This document shows, in pieces, positions 8,571 through 16,751 of a DNA stretch of 54,372 bases. The notes under the pieces were generated by a model. The model saw nothing but the letters and a program-made list of their open reading frames with translations, had not been told where the DNA came from and ran no database searches. Made by a program: the position numbers and the translations under genes. The DNA lies in assembly GCA_019638485.1 (NCBI GenBank), contig JAHBTP010000006.1, positions 1 through 54,372 of the forward strand, read 5' to 3'. This DNA is from Ferruginibacter sp. (lineage in GTDB: Bacteria > Bacteroidota > Bacteroidia > Chitinophagales > Chitinophagaceae). Each line of letters opens with the position of its first letter. The stretch's first letter is position 1.

Positions 8571-10685
8571 GTGCCTACCTTTAATCATTCAAGAAAGAAT
8601 GTAATTAATGTCATTTTTGTTGTAACCGTATTGGTTATTCTCGTTCGTTTGTTTTCATTGCAAGTTTTTTCTTCAAAATACAAGGTGCTTGCCGATGATC
8701 AAGGGATTTTTCGCAAAGTTGTTTATCCCGACAGAGGATTGGTTTTTGATCGAAAGGGGCGTGTTATTCTTCAAAATAGCATCATTCATGATTTGATGGT
8801 TATTCCATCAAAAATAAAAGGTACTGACACTACCACACTTTGTGAAATTTTGGGTATTGATACAGCAGAGTTTAGAAAAAGAATTATTACTGCAATTATT
8901 AAAAATAGGAGCTATCGGCCAAGCGTATTCGAAGCTTTGTTGCCGGAAGAAAAGATGGCAAAGATTAATGAGAATATGTACAAATTTGCACCGGGATACT
9001 ATTTGCAGGAAAGACCGGTGAGAGATTATCCCTATGATGCCGGAGGAAATATATTGGGTTACCTGTCTGAAGTAGATACAAACTTTTTGAAAAAGCATGA
9101 AGGCGAAGGCTATGTGTCCGGCGATTATGCGGGTAAAACAGGCTTAGAATTATCTTATGAAAAAGTGCTGATGGGACAGCGCGGAATAGAGTATTTAAAA
9201 AGAGACAATAAAAATCGAATCACCGGCAGGCTTGAAAATGGACTCTTTGATACCTTGGCAATAGCTGGTAGTGATTTACACACCAGCTTAGATATTGAAT
9301 TGCAAGAATTAGGAGAAAAATTGATGACTAATAAAGTAGGGGCTATCGTTGCTATTGACCCTCAAACCGGTGGGATTTTAGCTATGATAAGTAGCCCTAC
9401 GTATAAACCCAGATTACTTACCGGTGCCGAACGAAAGAAGAATTATGTAGAACTTTTGCTTGACCCGAGGATTCCATTTTTGAACCGTACTATTGGGGCA
9501 TATTATTCACCGGGGTCAACGTTTAAAACTTTACAAGGTTTGGTTGGTTTACAAGAAGGAGTGATTGATGTGAATACCACCTTCTTTTGTCCGGGCGCAT
9601 TTTATGGCTGTGGGAGGCCGATGCGCTGTCTTGACCCCGGAACGTTTTCTCTTAAACCGGCAATAACACACTCTTGTAATACATACTTTGCTTATGTAAT
9701 GCAGCGTGTAATTAATAATCCGGCGTATCCTTCTTTAGACAGCTCGTTAAATCAATGGGCACATTATATGCATGCGTTTGGGTTAGGCCATAAACTGGGT
9801 GTTGATTTACCTTATGAAAAGGCCGGACGAATTCCTACCTCTCTAACCTATGATAAGATTTATGGCAAAGGACGTTGGAACTTTTGCACCTTTAGATCAG
9901 TAAGTATTGGACAAGGAGAAGTTGAAACGACTCCTTTACAGGTTGCAAATGAAATGGCCTATTTGGCTAATAAAGGATGGTATAAAACTCCTCATATAGT
10001 TGATTCAATTGAAGGAGGTGATCGCTATGGAATGCTTGCTGCGTTTAATGAAAAGCATATAGCCGTGCATATTCCTGATAGTATTTTTGATGCTGTTCAT
10101 GATGGTATGCAAGGCGTAATGGAAAGTGGAACAGGGAGATATGCCAAGGTTCCGGGAATTGAAGTGTGTGGAAAAACAGGTACAGTAGAAAATTCATATA
10201 AAGGAGTGAAACAAAAAGACCATGCCTTTTTTGCCGCCTTTGCCCCAAGGCGTAATCCGCGTATAGCCATTGCCGTTATTTGTGAAAATGCAGGTTTTGG
10301 TGCATCATCGGCAGCTCCTATTGCCAGCTTGATGATTGAAAAGTATCTTAATGATAGTATAGCTGGTAAAGCTCGACAAGATAAAGTGGAACAATTGAGT
10401 AAATTGAACCTTATACCACCACGACTTGTTCAGGCACTGCGCGCTTATGATTCTACTCTTCATCGAAAAGATTCTGCTTATCTTATGGCAAAAGGGTATA
10501 TTAAAATTGCCCGTGATACTATTGGTATGGAAGCAGATGATGATTCTGAAGGGTTAGATAAGTTAAAAAAGGACAACAGTAAAGAGGCTCCTAAAAGCGA
10601 TTCCATTGTACATGCACCCGCTGCTGTACTAACAGATAATAGAAAAATTTTGGGAGATAGTATTCAAAAGCAACCTGCAGAATGA
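8571..10685 (+). CDS. mrdA: Penicillin-binding protein 2 (elongasome transpeptidase)
   Basis: A 704-residue class B PBP that cross-links peptidoglycan during elongation. It has an N-terminal membrane anchor (residues 12-33), a PBP dimerisation domain, and a transpeptidase domain with S316-T-F-K, S368-C-N and K535-T-G. The start is GTG, 17 bp after mreD; no better ATG exists. Unusual points: three cysteines (C340, C347, C353) cluster between the first two motifs with a fourth inside the SxN motif (C369), which could bind zinc or form disulfides; and a charged, Asp/Lys-rich tail of about 100 residues follows the catalytic domain. It overlaps rodA by 4 bp. Confidence 0.96.
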   Translation: MPTFNHSRKNVINVIFVVTVLVILVRLFSLQVFSSKYKVLADDQGIFRKVVYPDRGLVFDRKGRVILQNSIIHDLMVIPSKIKGTDTTTLCEILGIDTAEFRKRIITAIIKNRSYRPSVFEALLPEEKMAKINENMYKFAPGYYLQERPVRDYPYDAGGNILGYLSEVDTNFLKKHEGEGYVSGDYAGKTGLELSYEKVLMGQRGIEYLKRDNKNRITGRLENGLFDTLAIAGSDLHTSLDIELQELGEKLMTNKVGAIVAIDPQTGGILAMISSPTYKPRLLTGAERKKNYVELLLDPRIPFLNRTIGAYYSPGSTFKTLQGLVGLQEGVIDVNTTFFCPGAFYGCGRPMRCLDPGTFSLKPAITHSCNTYFAYVMQRVINNPAYPSLDSSLNQWAHYMHAFGLGHKLGVDLPYEKAGRIPTSLTYDKIYGKGRWNFCTFRSVSIGQGEVETTPLQVANEMAYLANKGWYKTPHIVDSIEGGDRYGMLAAFNEKHIAVHIPDSIFDAVHDGMQGVMESGTGRYAKVPGIEVCGKTGTVENSYKGVKQKDHAFFAAFAPRRNPRIAIAVICENAGFGASSAAPIASLMIEKYLNDSIAGKARQDKVEQLSKLNLIPPRLVQALRAYDSTLHRKDSAYLMAKGYIKIARDTIGMEADDDSEGLDKLKKDNSKEAPKSDSIVHAPAAVLTDNRKILGDSIQKQPAE

Positions 10686-12013
10686 TGCAACATAAACCTA
10701 TATCCAAACGTATAGATTGGTTGATGATCTGGCTGTATTTTATCATTGTAATGATAGGATTGATTTCTATTTTTTCAGTTGAATTTAAATCTGGCGATGA
10801 TTTCTTTCAGGGAATTTTAGGCTTTGAAAAGAACTACAGCCGGCAAGCTGTTTTCTTTTTGTTCTGTCTTGTTTTAGCAGTTTTTATTTTATTAACAGAC
10901 AGTAAGGCCTTTACTGCAATGGCTAATCTCCTTTACCTTTTGGGAATTGTTTTGATGCTGGCCACTTTTGTATTGGGTAAGGAAGTGAATGGCTCAAAGA
11001 GTTGGATACCTTTAGGATTTATGAACCTTCAGCCTGTAGAAATGGCTAAAATTTTTACAGCACTTGCTTTATCTAAGTATTTATCACTTCCTGATATAGA
11101 TCTTACCAAACCTCGGGCTCAATTTATTGCAGCCGGAATTTCCTTTGCACCCATTGTGTTTTCGGTTTTGCAAAATGAAACCGGTTTGGCATTAGTGTAC
11201 TTTGCCTTTCTTATTCCCATGTATCGAGAAGGGCTTCCTCCTGTTTATTTAATAGGCGGTGCTTCTCTTGCGGTTTTACTTATTGTAACCTTGTTGCTTC
11301 CTACAAAATTGTTGGTGATTATTCTTTCGATAATTGCAGCTTTGGTTATATTTTTTATGAGAACAACTTTTCAACGTAATCATAAAAATCTTTTTTGGAT
11401 AATTGGGCTTTGGTCAGTGTCTTGTTTATTTGTTGGGTTGGTAGTTCCGTTCATGTTTAAAAAGGTATTTCAACCTTATCAGGCAGACAGGATATTTAGT
11501 ATGGTAGGGAAGGATAATCCTTTTATCAGTAAGGATTCTACTGCCTTACTGAACCCCCTTAAGAAAAAACCTGTAGAGAATTATAATGTCAAACAATCAA
11601 AAATTGCCATTGGTTCGGGAGGTTTCTTTGGTAAAGGATTTTTGAAGGGAACCCAAACCCAGGGAGACTTTGTTCCTGAGCAGCATACGGATTTTATTTT
11701 TACTTCATTGGGCGAAAGTTTTGGTTTTGTTGGATGTGCTGTATTAATGCTGCTTTATTTATTTATGCTGCTTAGGATTGTATATATCGCCGAACGGCAG
11801 CGAAGTGTTTTTAGCCGTGTTTATGCCTATTCTGTTGCTGGTATTTTATTTTTCCATCTGGCTGTAAATATTGGAATGACCATAGGGTTGGCTCCGGTAA
11901 TTGGGATAACCCTTCCTCTTATGAGTTATGGAGGTTCATCACTGCTTACCTTTACCATTATGCTTTTTATATTAATTAAGCTGGATACCGACCGCCAGAT
12001 GGTGTTACGATAG
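10682..12013 (+). CDS. rodA: Rod shape-determining protein RodA (SEDS glycosyltransferase)
   Basis: A 443-residue polytopic protein of the SEDS family, which polymerises lipid II in partnership with PBP2. The family's motifs appear as NGSKSWIPLGFMNLQPVEMAK, the loop FVPEQHTDFIFTSLGES, and the C-terminal PLMSYGGSSLLT. The ATG overlaps the mrdA stop (ATGA), indicating translational coupling with its partner. It is somewhat longer than Escherichia coli RodA because of an enlarged region between about residues 200 and 310, as often seen in Bacteroidota. It ends the mre operon or reads on into the hydrolase 29 bp downstream. Confidence 0.95.
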   Translation: MMQHKPISKRIDWLMIWLYFIIVMIGLISIFSVEFKSGDDFFQGILGFEKNYSRQAVFFLFCLVLAVFILLTDSKAFTAMANLLYLLGIVLMLATFVLGKEVNGSKSWIPLGFMNLQPVEMAKIFTALALSKYLSLPDIDLTKPRAQFIAAGISFAPIVFSVLQNETGLALVYFAFLIPMYREGLPPVYLIGGASLAVLLIVTLLLPTKLLVIILSIIAALVIFFMRTTFQRNHKNLFWIIGLWSVSCLFVGLVVPFMFKKVFQPYQADRIFSMVGKDNPFISKDSTALLNPLKKKPVENYNVKQSKIAIGSGGFFGKGFLKGTQTQGDFVPEQHTDFIFTSLGESFGFVGCAVLMLLYLFMLLRIVYIAERQRSVFSRVYAYSVAGILFFHLAVNIGMTIGLAPVIGITLPLMSYGGSSLLTFTIMLFILIKLDTDRQMVLR

Positions 12014-12042
12014 TGTAAAAGAATCCTTAGAAATACTTTAAT

Positions 12043-12801
12043 ATGGCAATTCAAATTATTCCACTTAGTGAAGGGGCGTTCACGATTGATTCAACAAAAG
12101 AATTTGTACCCTTTGATTTAAATCATGATATACTAAATCAACGCCCAACCGGAAGCTTATTAGTAGAAATTCAACCCTTTCTATTAAAAAGCGGAGATAC
12201 CTGTCTTTTGTTGGATACCGGTTTGGGATATCGTTTGGCTGATGGTAATTTGCAAATCCATCAAAACTTATTACAGCACGGAATTAAACCTGAAGCGATT
12301 TCCCATGTTTTACTTTCACATCTTCATAAAGATCATTCAGGAGGATTAGGATATTCATTGGGTGGAACAAAGGTAGCTACCTTCCCTAATGCTATACATT
12401 ATATTTATAAGGCAGAGTGGGATTTTGCACTTGAAAAAGGGTTACCGTCCTATGATCCGGCAGATTTTTCGTTTTTGGAAAAAGCAGCATCCATTCAATG
12501 GCTTAAGGATGCTGAAGGAGAACTACGAATAAGCCCATTTTTAATTAAATATAAATGGGTGGGAGCGCATTGCCCTTATCATATTGCTTTTTGGATTACG
12601 GATTTGGATAATAATCAAACTATTTTTTTTGGTGGTGATGTTGCCCCTCAATTAGGCCAAATGAAGAGAAGAATTATAGCTAAGTATGATTTTGATGGAA
12701 AGAGGAGTATGGAATGGAGAGATGAATGGTGGAATATTGGGAGGAAAGAACACTGGTCCTTTTTGTTTTACCATGATATAAAAAATCCGGTTTATAGCTA
12801 A
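12043..12801 (+). CDS. MBL-fold metallo-hydrolase
   Basis: A 252-residue cytosolic protein of the metallo-beta-lactamase fold. The metal motif HxHxDH is at H93-L-H95-K-D97-H98 (SHLHKDHSGG); further likely ligands are a His in GAHCPYH (176 or 180) and D199 in FFGGDV. The N-terminal part carries LLLDTGLGYRL, the expected first strand-turn. The substrate is not evident; members of this group include lactonases and other hydrolases. It follows rodA by 29 bp on the same strand, so it may be a passenger of the mre operon, with no proven functional link. A strong hairpin terminator lies about 145 bp downstream. Confidence 0.88.
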   Translation: MAIQIIPLSEGAFTIDSTKEFVPFDLNHDILNQRPTGSLLVEIQPFLLKSGDTCLLLDTGLGYRLADGNLQIHQNLLQHGIKPEAISHVLLSHLHKDHSGGLGYSLGGTKVATFPNAIHYIYKAEWDFALEKGLPSYDPADFSFLEKAASIQWLKDAEGELRISPFLIKYKWVGAHCPYHIAFWITDLDNNQTIFFGGDVAPQLGQMKRRIIAKYDFDGKRSMEWRDEWWNIGRKEHWSFLFYHDIKNPVYS

Positions 12802-12944
12802 AAAAAATGAAGGCCTGCCCTAGAAAGAGCTGGCCGTTGCTAACCTATGAAAAACACCTAATACAAAAATAATTGAAAAAAAATAAGATACAAGTAGAAT
12901 GAACGCTTTTTGTTAAGTGTAATATTGATTTTATCCCCATTATA

Positions 12945-12975
12945 AAAAAGCCACTTTAAAAATAAGTGGCTTTTT
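12945..12975. terminator. Bidirectional intrinsic terminator
   Basis: AAAAAGCCACTT and AAGTGGCTTTTT form a perfect 12-bp stem with a 7-nt loop, flanked by A and T runs. It lies between the convergent hydrolase gene (ends 12801) and the minus-strand sigma-factor operon (ends 12989) and can serve both. Confidence 0.9.
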
Positions 12976-12988
12976 ACATTTTTGATTG

Positions 12989-13396
12989 TTAGTTATTATT
13001 TCCTCTTCGATGCGGAACGTTTTGACCCTGACGCTTTTTTACAACTTGTTCCAGCAATCGTTTTCTGAATTCAGTGTCTTTTTTAAAGAATTCGTTGGTT
13101 CTTTCTTTTCCTATTATGGTAACAAATCGGGGTTCAAATTTCTTTTTTATATCTAAAATAGACTGTTGCCGTGATAGTTCGTCTCCTTCACTTGCTTTTA
13201 ATGATTTTAAATCGGTATCATATTGATTATGTAATGGCCAAAACTTTTGTGCTTCGGTGGGCGTTATTTGTAATTCACGCGTAATAAAGGCTACATATAA
13301 TGCTTCGATTTTCTCTTTACGCTGGTTGTTGTCATTAGGCTGTGCAAAAACAGCCGAACTAACGGTTAAGCATAGCAAGAGCAATATTTGTTTCAT
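12989..13396 (-). CDS. Small periplasmic Spy/CpxP-like protein of a sigma-factor operon
   Basis: A 135-residue protein with a clear signal peptide (MKQILLLLCLTVSSAVFAQ, cut after FAQ). The mature part is helical and charged, with ITPTEAQKFWPLHNQYDTDL and a basic C-terminus ending in RRGNNN. The pattern of a helix with conserved LTxxEAxKFWPxYxxY recalls the small Bacteroidota 'sensor' proteins found behind ECF sigma factors and loosely resembles Spy/CpxP chaperones. It lies 10 bp downstream of the likely anti-sigma gene. Its role in stress sensing is inferred from this context only. Confidence 0.8.
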   Translation of the reverse strand: MKQILLLLCLTVSSAVFAQPNDNNQRKEKIEALYVAFITRELQITPTEAQKFWPLHNQYDTDLKSLKASEGDELSRQQSILDIKKKFEPRFVTIIGKERTNEFFKKDTEFRKRLLEQVVKKRQGQNVPHRRGNNN

Positions 13397-13406
13397 AAAA
13401 GAAGTG

Positions 13407-14027
13407 TTAGTTTAATAGTTGTGTGTCATAATCGGCTAGAAAATTATCAAGTGTATTATCGTCAAACAAATAGGCATCAGGTTCCGGTAAGGCTTCGTTT
13501 TTATTAACAATTGTAGCAACAATAGCTGTATTTACATCACTTCCATTAGATTCTAAATAGCTTATTATATCTGATTCGGGAATATCGGATAATACTTGTT
13601 CAAAACTATTGTCTTTAATTATTTGTTGAGCATCGGCAAAGACTTTATTATCCTGATTATATTTATTTGCAACAAGGGCATTAAAAGCAAAAAATCCGAT
13701 TAAGCCAATAACTACTGCTGCTGCAGCATATTTAATAATCTTATAACCAAATTGCCCTTTAATAATCTTTGCTTTTTTGGTTTTGATTATTACTTTTTGC
13801 GCAAAAGAATCAAAATAATCTTCCGGAACGGTATAAGGGAGTTTACTGCTAATTTGTTGTAAGGTTATTGTTGATGTATTTTCGCTTTCATTTATTTTAT
13901 TTAAAGAAAATTGTGAAAAGCTATTAAAATACCCTTCAGGTGCTGAGTATACCTGTTTGTTTTGAAGCTCAATTAAACCCGGAGCGATTTTCAAAAGCTC
14001 ATCTGTTATGGTTTCAGATTGTTTCAT
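13407..14027 (-). CDS. Probable membrane-anchored anti-sigma factor
   Basis: A 206-residue protein with a cytosolic N-terminal part (residues 1-95), one transmembrane helix (about 101-122, YAAAAVVIGLIGFFAFNALV) and a periplasmic acidic C-terminus. The N-terminal region contains two similar short segments, VYSAPEGYFNSFSQ and YTVPEDYFDSFAQ, a repeat seen in anti-sigma proteins of this phylum. It starts 31 bp downstream of the ECF sigma gene and 10 bp before the small periplasmic protein. The architecture and operon support the role; binding to the sigma factor is inferred. Confidence 0.8.
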   Translation of the reverse strand: MKQSETITDELLKIAPGLIELQNKQVYSAPEGYFNSFSQFSLNKINESENTSTITLQQISSKLPYTVPEDYFDSFAQKVIIKTKKAKIIKGQFGYKIIKYAAAAVVIGLIGFFAFNALVANKYNQDNKVFADAQQIIKDNSFEQVLSDIPESDIISYLESNGSDVNTAIVATIVNKNEALPEPDAYLFDDNTLDNFLADYDTQLLN

Positions 14028-14058
14028 CGGGCATTAGACCTGATTTTATGATTATGGT

Positions 14059-14610
14059 TTAATGATTTAGTATAAAATCTTCAATTTTTTTTGCTGCATG
14101 ATAATAACTCGCTTTTAATGCCCCTTCACTAGTTTCCAGCACCCGGCTCATTTCTTCGTAAGGCATTTCATCAAAATACCTGAGATTGAATACGATGCGT
14201 TGTTTTTCAGGTAATTGTTGAATGGCTAATTGCAGCTTCCATTCCAATTTATTTGCATCAAAACCTTTGTCTGCTTTAATCTTATTTTCAAGATTTTGTG
14301 CCACATCATTTAGAGAAGTTGCATTTCTTTTCTTTTGTTTTTCAATAAAGCTTAAACATTCGTTGGTTGCAATGCGATAAATCCAGGTGAATAATTGGCT
14401 TTGCTCACGAAAACTGCCAAGATGGTTCCAAATTTTAATGAATACATTCTGCATTACATCGTTTGCATCGTCATGGTCAACCACCATGCGGCGAATGTGC
14501 CAGTAAGTCTTTTCCTGATATTTTTTTATAAGAGTTGTAAATGCCTGTTCCTTAGTGTCCGGGTCATTGAAACTGTTCAGGATTTCTTTATCGTTTGGAA
14601 ACTCTTTCAT
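14059..14610 (-). CDS. ECF-type RNA polymerase sigma-70 factor
   Basis: A 183-residue group 4 sigma factor. Region 2 is visible as HDDANDVMQNVFIKIWNHL with the following TWIYRIATNECL; region 4 with its helix-turn-helix is at LPEKQRIVFNLRYFDEM and YEEMSRVLETSEGALKASYY. No extra domain is present. It heads the three-gene unit sigma factor, anti-sigma factor, small periplasmic protein, which suggests an envelope-responsive regulon. The genes it controls cannot be told from the window. Confidence 0.95.
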   Translation of the reverse strand: MKEFPNDKEILNSFNDPDTKEQAFTTLIKKYQEKTYWHIRRMVVDHDDANDVMQNVFIKIWNHLGSFREQSQLFTWIYRIATNECLSFIEKQKKRNATSLNDVAQNLENKIKADKGFDANKLEWKLQLAIQQLPEKQRIVFNLRYFDEMPYEEMSRVLETSEGALKASYYHAAKKIEDFILNH

Positions 14611-14664
14611 AGTTTATTTCCCGTTTTTTTTCGGTATGTATAAAGGATGAGCAAGTGTAATCAA

Positions 14665-15624
14665 TCAACCTTTTTTTCGAGCCATTGCTTTTTCAGCGGC
14701 AGTAACGATATGTTCCGCGTCCAGCCCATATTTTACCAATAATTCCATCGGCTTCCCACTTTCGCCAAATGTGTCGTTTACTCCAACATATTCTATAGGA
14801 ACAGGTAGGTTTTTTGCAGCTACTGATGAAACAGAGTCACCTAAGCCGCCAATTATATTATGTTCTTCGGCAGTAACAGCACACTTTGTCTTCTTTAGTG
14901 AAGTCATTATGGCTTCTTCATCTAAGGGTTTTATAGTGTGGATATTTATTATATCTGCAGAAATCCCTTTTTCCTGTAATTTTTTTCCGGCTTCAATAGC
15001 CATCCATACCATGTGTCCGCAAGCAAAAATAGATACATCACTACCTGAGGAAATTTGCTGTGCCTTACCAATAATGAAATCTTCTTCTCGTGTGAAGATA
15101 GGCCAAACAGGTCTGCCAAATCGCAGGTAAACAGCACCGTTAGTTTTAGCTATTGCTTTTGTTGCAGCCTTTGTTTGGTTGTAATCGGCAGGTACAATTA
15201 CCGTCATACCGGGAAGCATTTTCATCATACCAATGTCTTCCAGCATTTGGTGAGTGGCGCCGTCTTCGCCTAAGGTTAGGCCTGCATGTGAGGCACATAT
15301 TTTTACATTCTTTCCACTATAGGCAATGCTTTGTCGTATTTGATCATAAACCCTGCCTGTAGAAAAGTTGGCAAAGGTGGTTGTAAAAGGAATCTTTCCT
15401 CCAATGGTTAGACCTGCAGCAATACCCATCATATTGGCTTCTGCTATACCACACTGAATGAATCTGTCAGGAAATTCTTTAATAAATCCACCTAATTTTA
15501 AGGAGCCGGCTAAGTCAGCCGTTAATGCAACGATATTTTCATTTTCTCTGGCAGCTTCAAGAATACCATCTCCAAAACCGCTGCGTGTATCTTTATTTCC
15601 TGTTACTTTAATTTCTGTAAGCAT
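14665..15624 (-). CDS. Transketolase, C-terminal subunit (split enzyme)
   Basis: A 319-residue protein covering the pyrimidine-binding and C-terminal domains of transketolase, a thiamine-diphosphate enzyme of the non-oxidative pentose phosphate pathway. Recognisable parts are DTRSGFGDGILEAAREN, the QCGIAEANMMGIAAGL glutamate region, CASHAGLTLGEDGATHQ, and the C-terminal TAEEHNIIGGLGDSV. It matches the half-size split transketolases of many bacteria. The N-terminal partner, usually directly adjacent, is absent on both sides: galE lies 39 bp upstream on the same strand and the sigma factor downstream. It could also be a DXS-like paralogue, but split transketolase fits best. Confidence 0.9.
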   Translation of the reverse strand: MLTEIKVTGNKDTRSGFGDGILEAARENENIVALTADLAGSLKLGGFIKEFPDRFIQCGIAEANMMGIAAGLTIGGKIPFTTTFANFSTGRVYDQIRQSIAYSGKNVKICASHAGLTLGEDGATHQMLEDIGMMKMLPGMTVIVPADYNQTKAATKAIAKTNGAVYLRFGRPVWPIFTREEDFIIGKAQQISSGSDVSIFACGHMVWMAIEAGKKLQEKGISADIINIHTIKPLDEEAIMTSLKKTKCAVTAEEHNIIGGLGDSVSSVAAKNLPVPIEYVGVNDTFGESGKPMELLVKYGLDAEHIVTAAEKAMARKKG

Positions 15625-15663
15625 AATTTAAGATTTATAGTGAGGACGACCTCATTGATTGTT

Positions 15664-16707
15664 TTAGTTCAGGTTAGTAAATTTTATGTTGTCGTTTTTC
15701 ATTTTCAGTTCCCAGTCCCAGGCTGTACGCATCATTTCTTCAAGAGAATATTGGCAAGACCAGTTTAATTGTTTTCTTGCTTTATCATTATTTGCAAAAA
15801 TAGCAATTACATCGCCGGCACGACGTGGGCCAATTGAATAGTTTAATTTTCTTCCTGAAACCGATTCAAATGCATTGATTACTTCAAGTACGGTATATCC
15901 GTTGCCACTACCTAGGTTAAATACATCAGCGGCTGTTTCATTTTTCCCTTCTATTAAATAATGTAAGGCAAGGGTATGTGCATGGGCAATATCTGAAACA
16001 TGGATGTAATCTCTTACACAACTCCCATCTCGGGTAGGATAATCACCGCCGTGTACTTTCATTTCAGGTAATTTGCCAATTGCAGTTTGTGTGATAGCCG
16101 GAACAAGGTTAGCTGGTTTACCAATAGGTACTTCGCCAATCTGAATGGAAGGATGTGCCCCAACAGGATTAAAATAACGCAGTAACACCGACTTCATAGT
16201 ATTGCTTCCAATAGTAAATTTCACCATTTCTTCTCCCATTTGTTTTGTATAGCCATAAGGAGATTGAGCTTGTAACCATGGAGTGGATTCAGTTACCGGA
16301 ACATGTTCGGGGTTTCCGTAAACAGTGCAAGAGGAGCTAAAAACAAAATATGGAATAGAAAACTCTTCTGCACATTTCAGCACGTTAATCAATGACTGAT
16401 TGTTATTTTCAAAGTACATCAGTGGTTTTTCTACTGATTCGCCAACTGCCTTGTAGGCTGCGAAATGTATAATTCCGGTAATATCGGGGTGCTCCTGAAA
16501 AACGGCGTGGGTGTCGTCAAAATTACAGAGGTTAACCAAATAATTTTTTACTGTAACGCCGGTAATATTTTTAATTCCGGTTAAAATATCTTTTGAACTT
16601 CTGCTATTATTATCAATTGAAATTACATCAAAACCATTTTCAATCAAATCAACAATCGTGTGAGATCCGATATAACCACAACCTCCGGTAACCAAAATCT
16701 TCTTCAT
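15664..16707 (-). CDS. galE: UDP-glucose 4-epimerase
   Basis: A 347-residue cytosolic extended short-chain dehydrogenase that interconverts UDP-glucose and UDP-galactose with bound NAD. The nucleotide-binding loop is VTGGCGYIGSH near the N-terminus; the catalytic Ser and YxxxK are in FSSSCTVYGNPE and SPYGYTKQMGEEM; GalE-specific LRYFNPVGAHPS and RDYIHVSDIAHAH follow. Length is normal. The motif TTTCTTTG just before the start is one mismatch from the -7 consensus. Its position 39 bp before the transketolase half suggests a two-gene carbohydrate unit. Confidence 0.96.
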   Translation of the reverse strand: MKKILVTGGCGYIGSHTIVDLIENGFDVISIDNNSRSSKDILTGIKNITGVTVKNYLVNLCNFDDTHAVFQEHPDITGIIHFAAYKAVGESVEKPLMYFENNNQSLINVLKCAEEFSIPYFVFSSSCTVYGNPEHVPVTESTPWLQAQSPYGYTKQMGEEMVKFTIGSNTMKSVLLRYFNPVGAHPSIQIGEVPIGKPANLVPAITQTAIGKLPEMKVHGGDYPTRDGSCVRDYIHVSDIAHAHTLALHYLIEGKNETAADVFNLGSGNGYTVLEVINAFESVSGRKLNYSIGPRRAGDVIAIFANNDKARKQLNWSCQYSLEEMMRTAWDWELKMKNDNIKFTNLN

Positions 16708-16751
16708 GGTGCAAAGAAAATGAAAATTCAGACATTAAAAGTGTCCTATCA

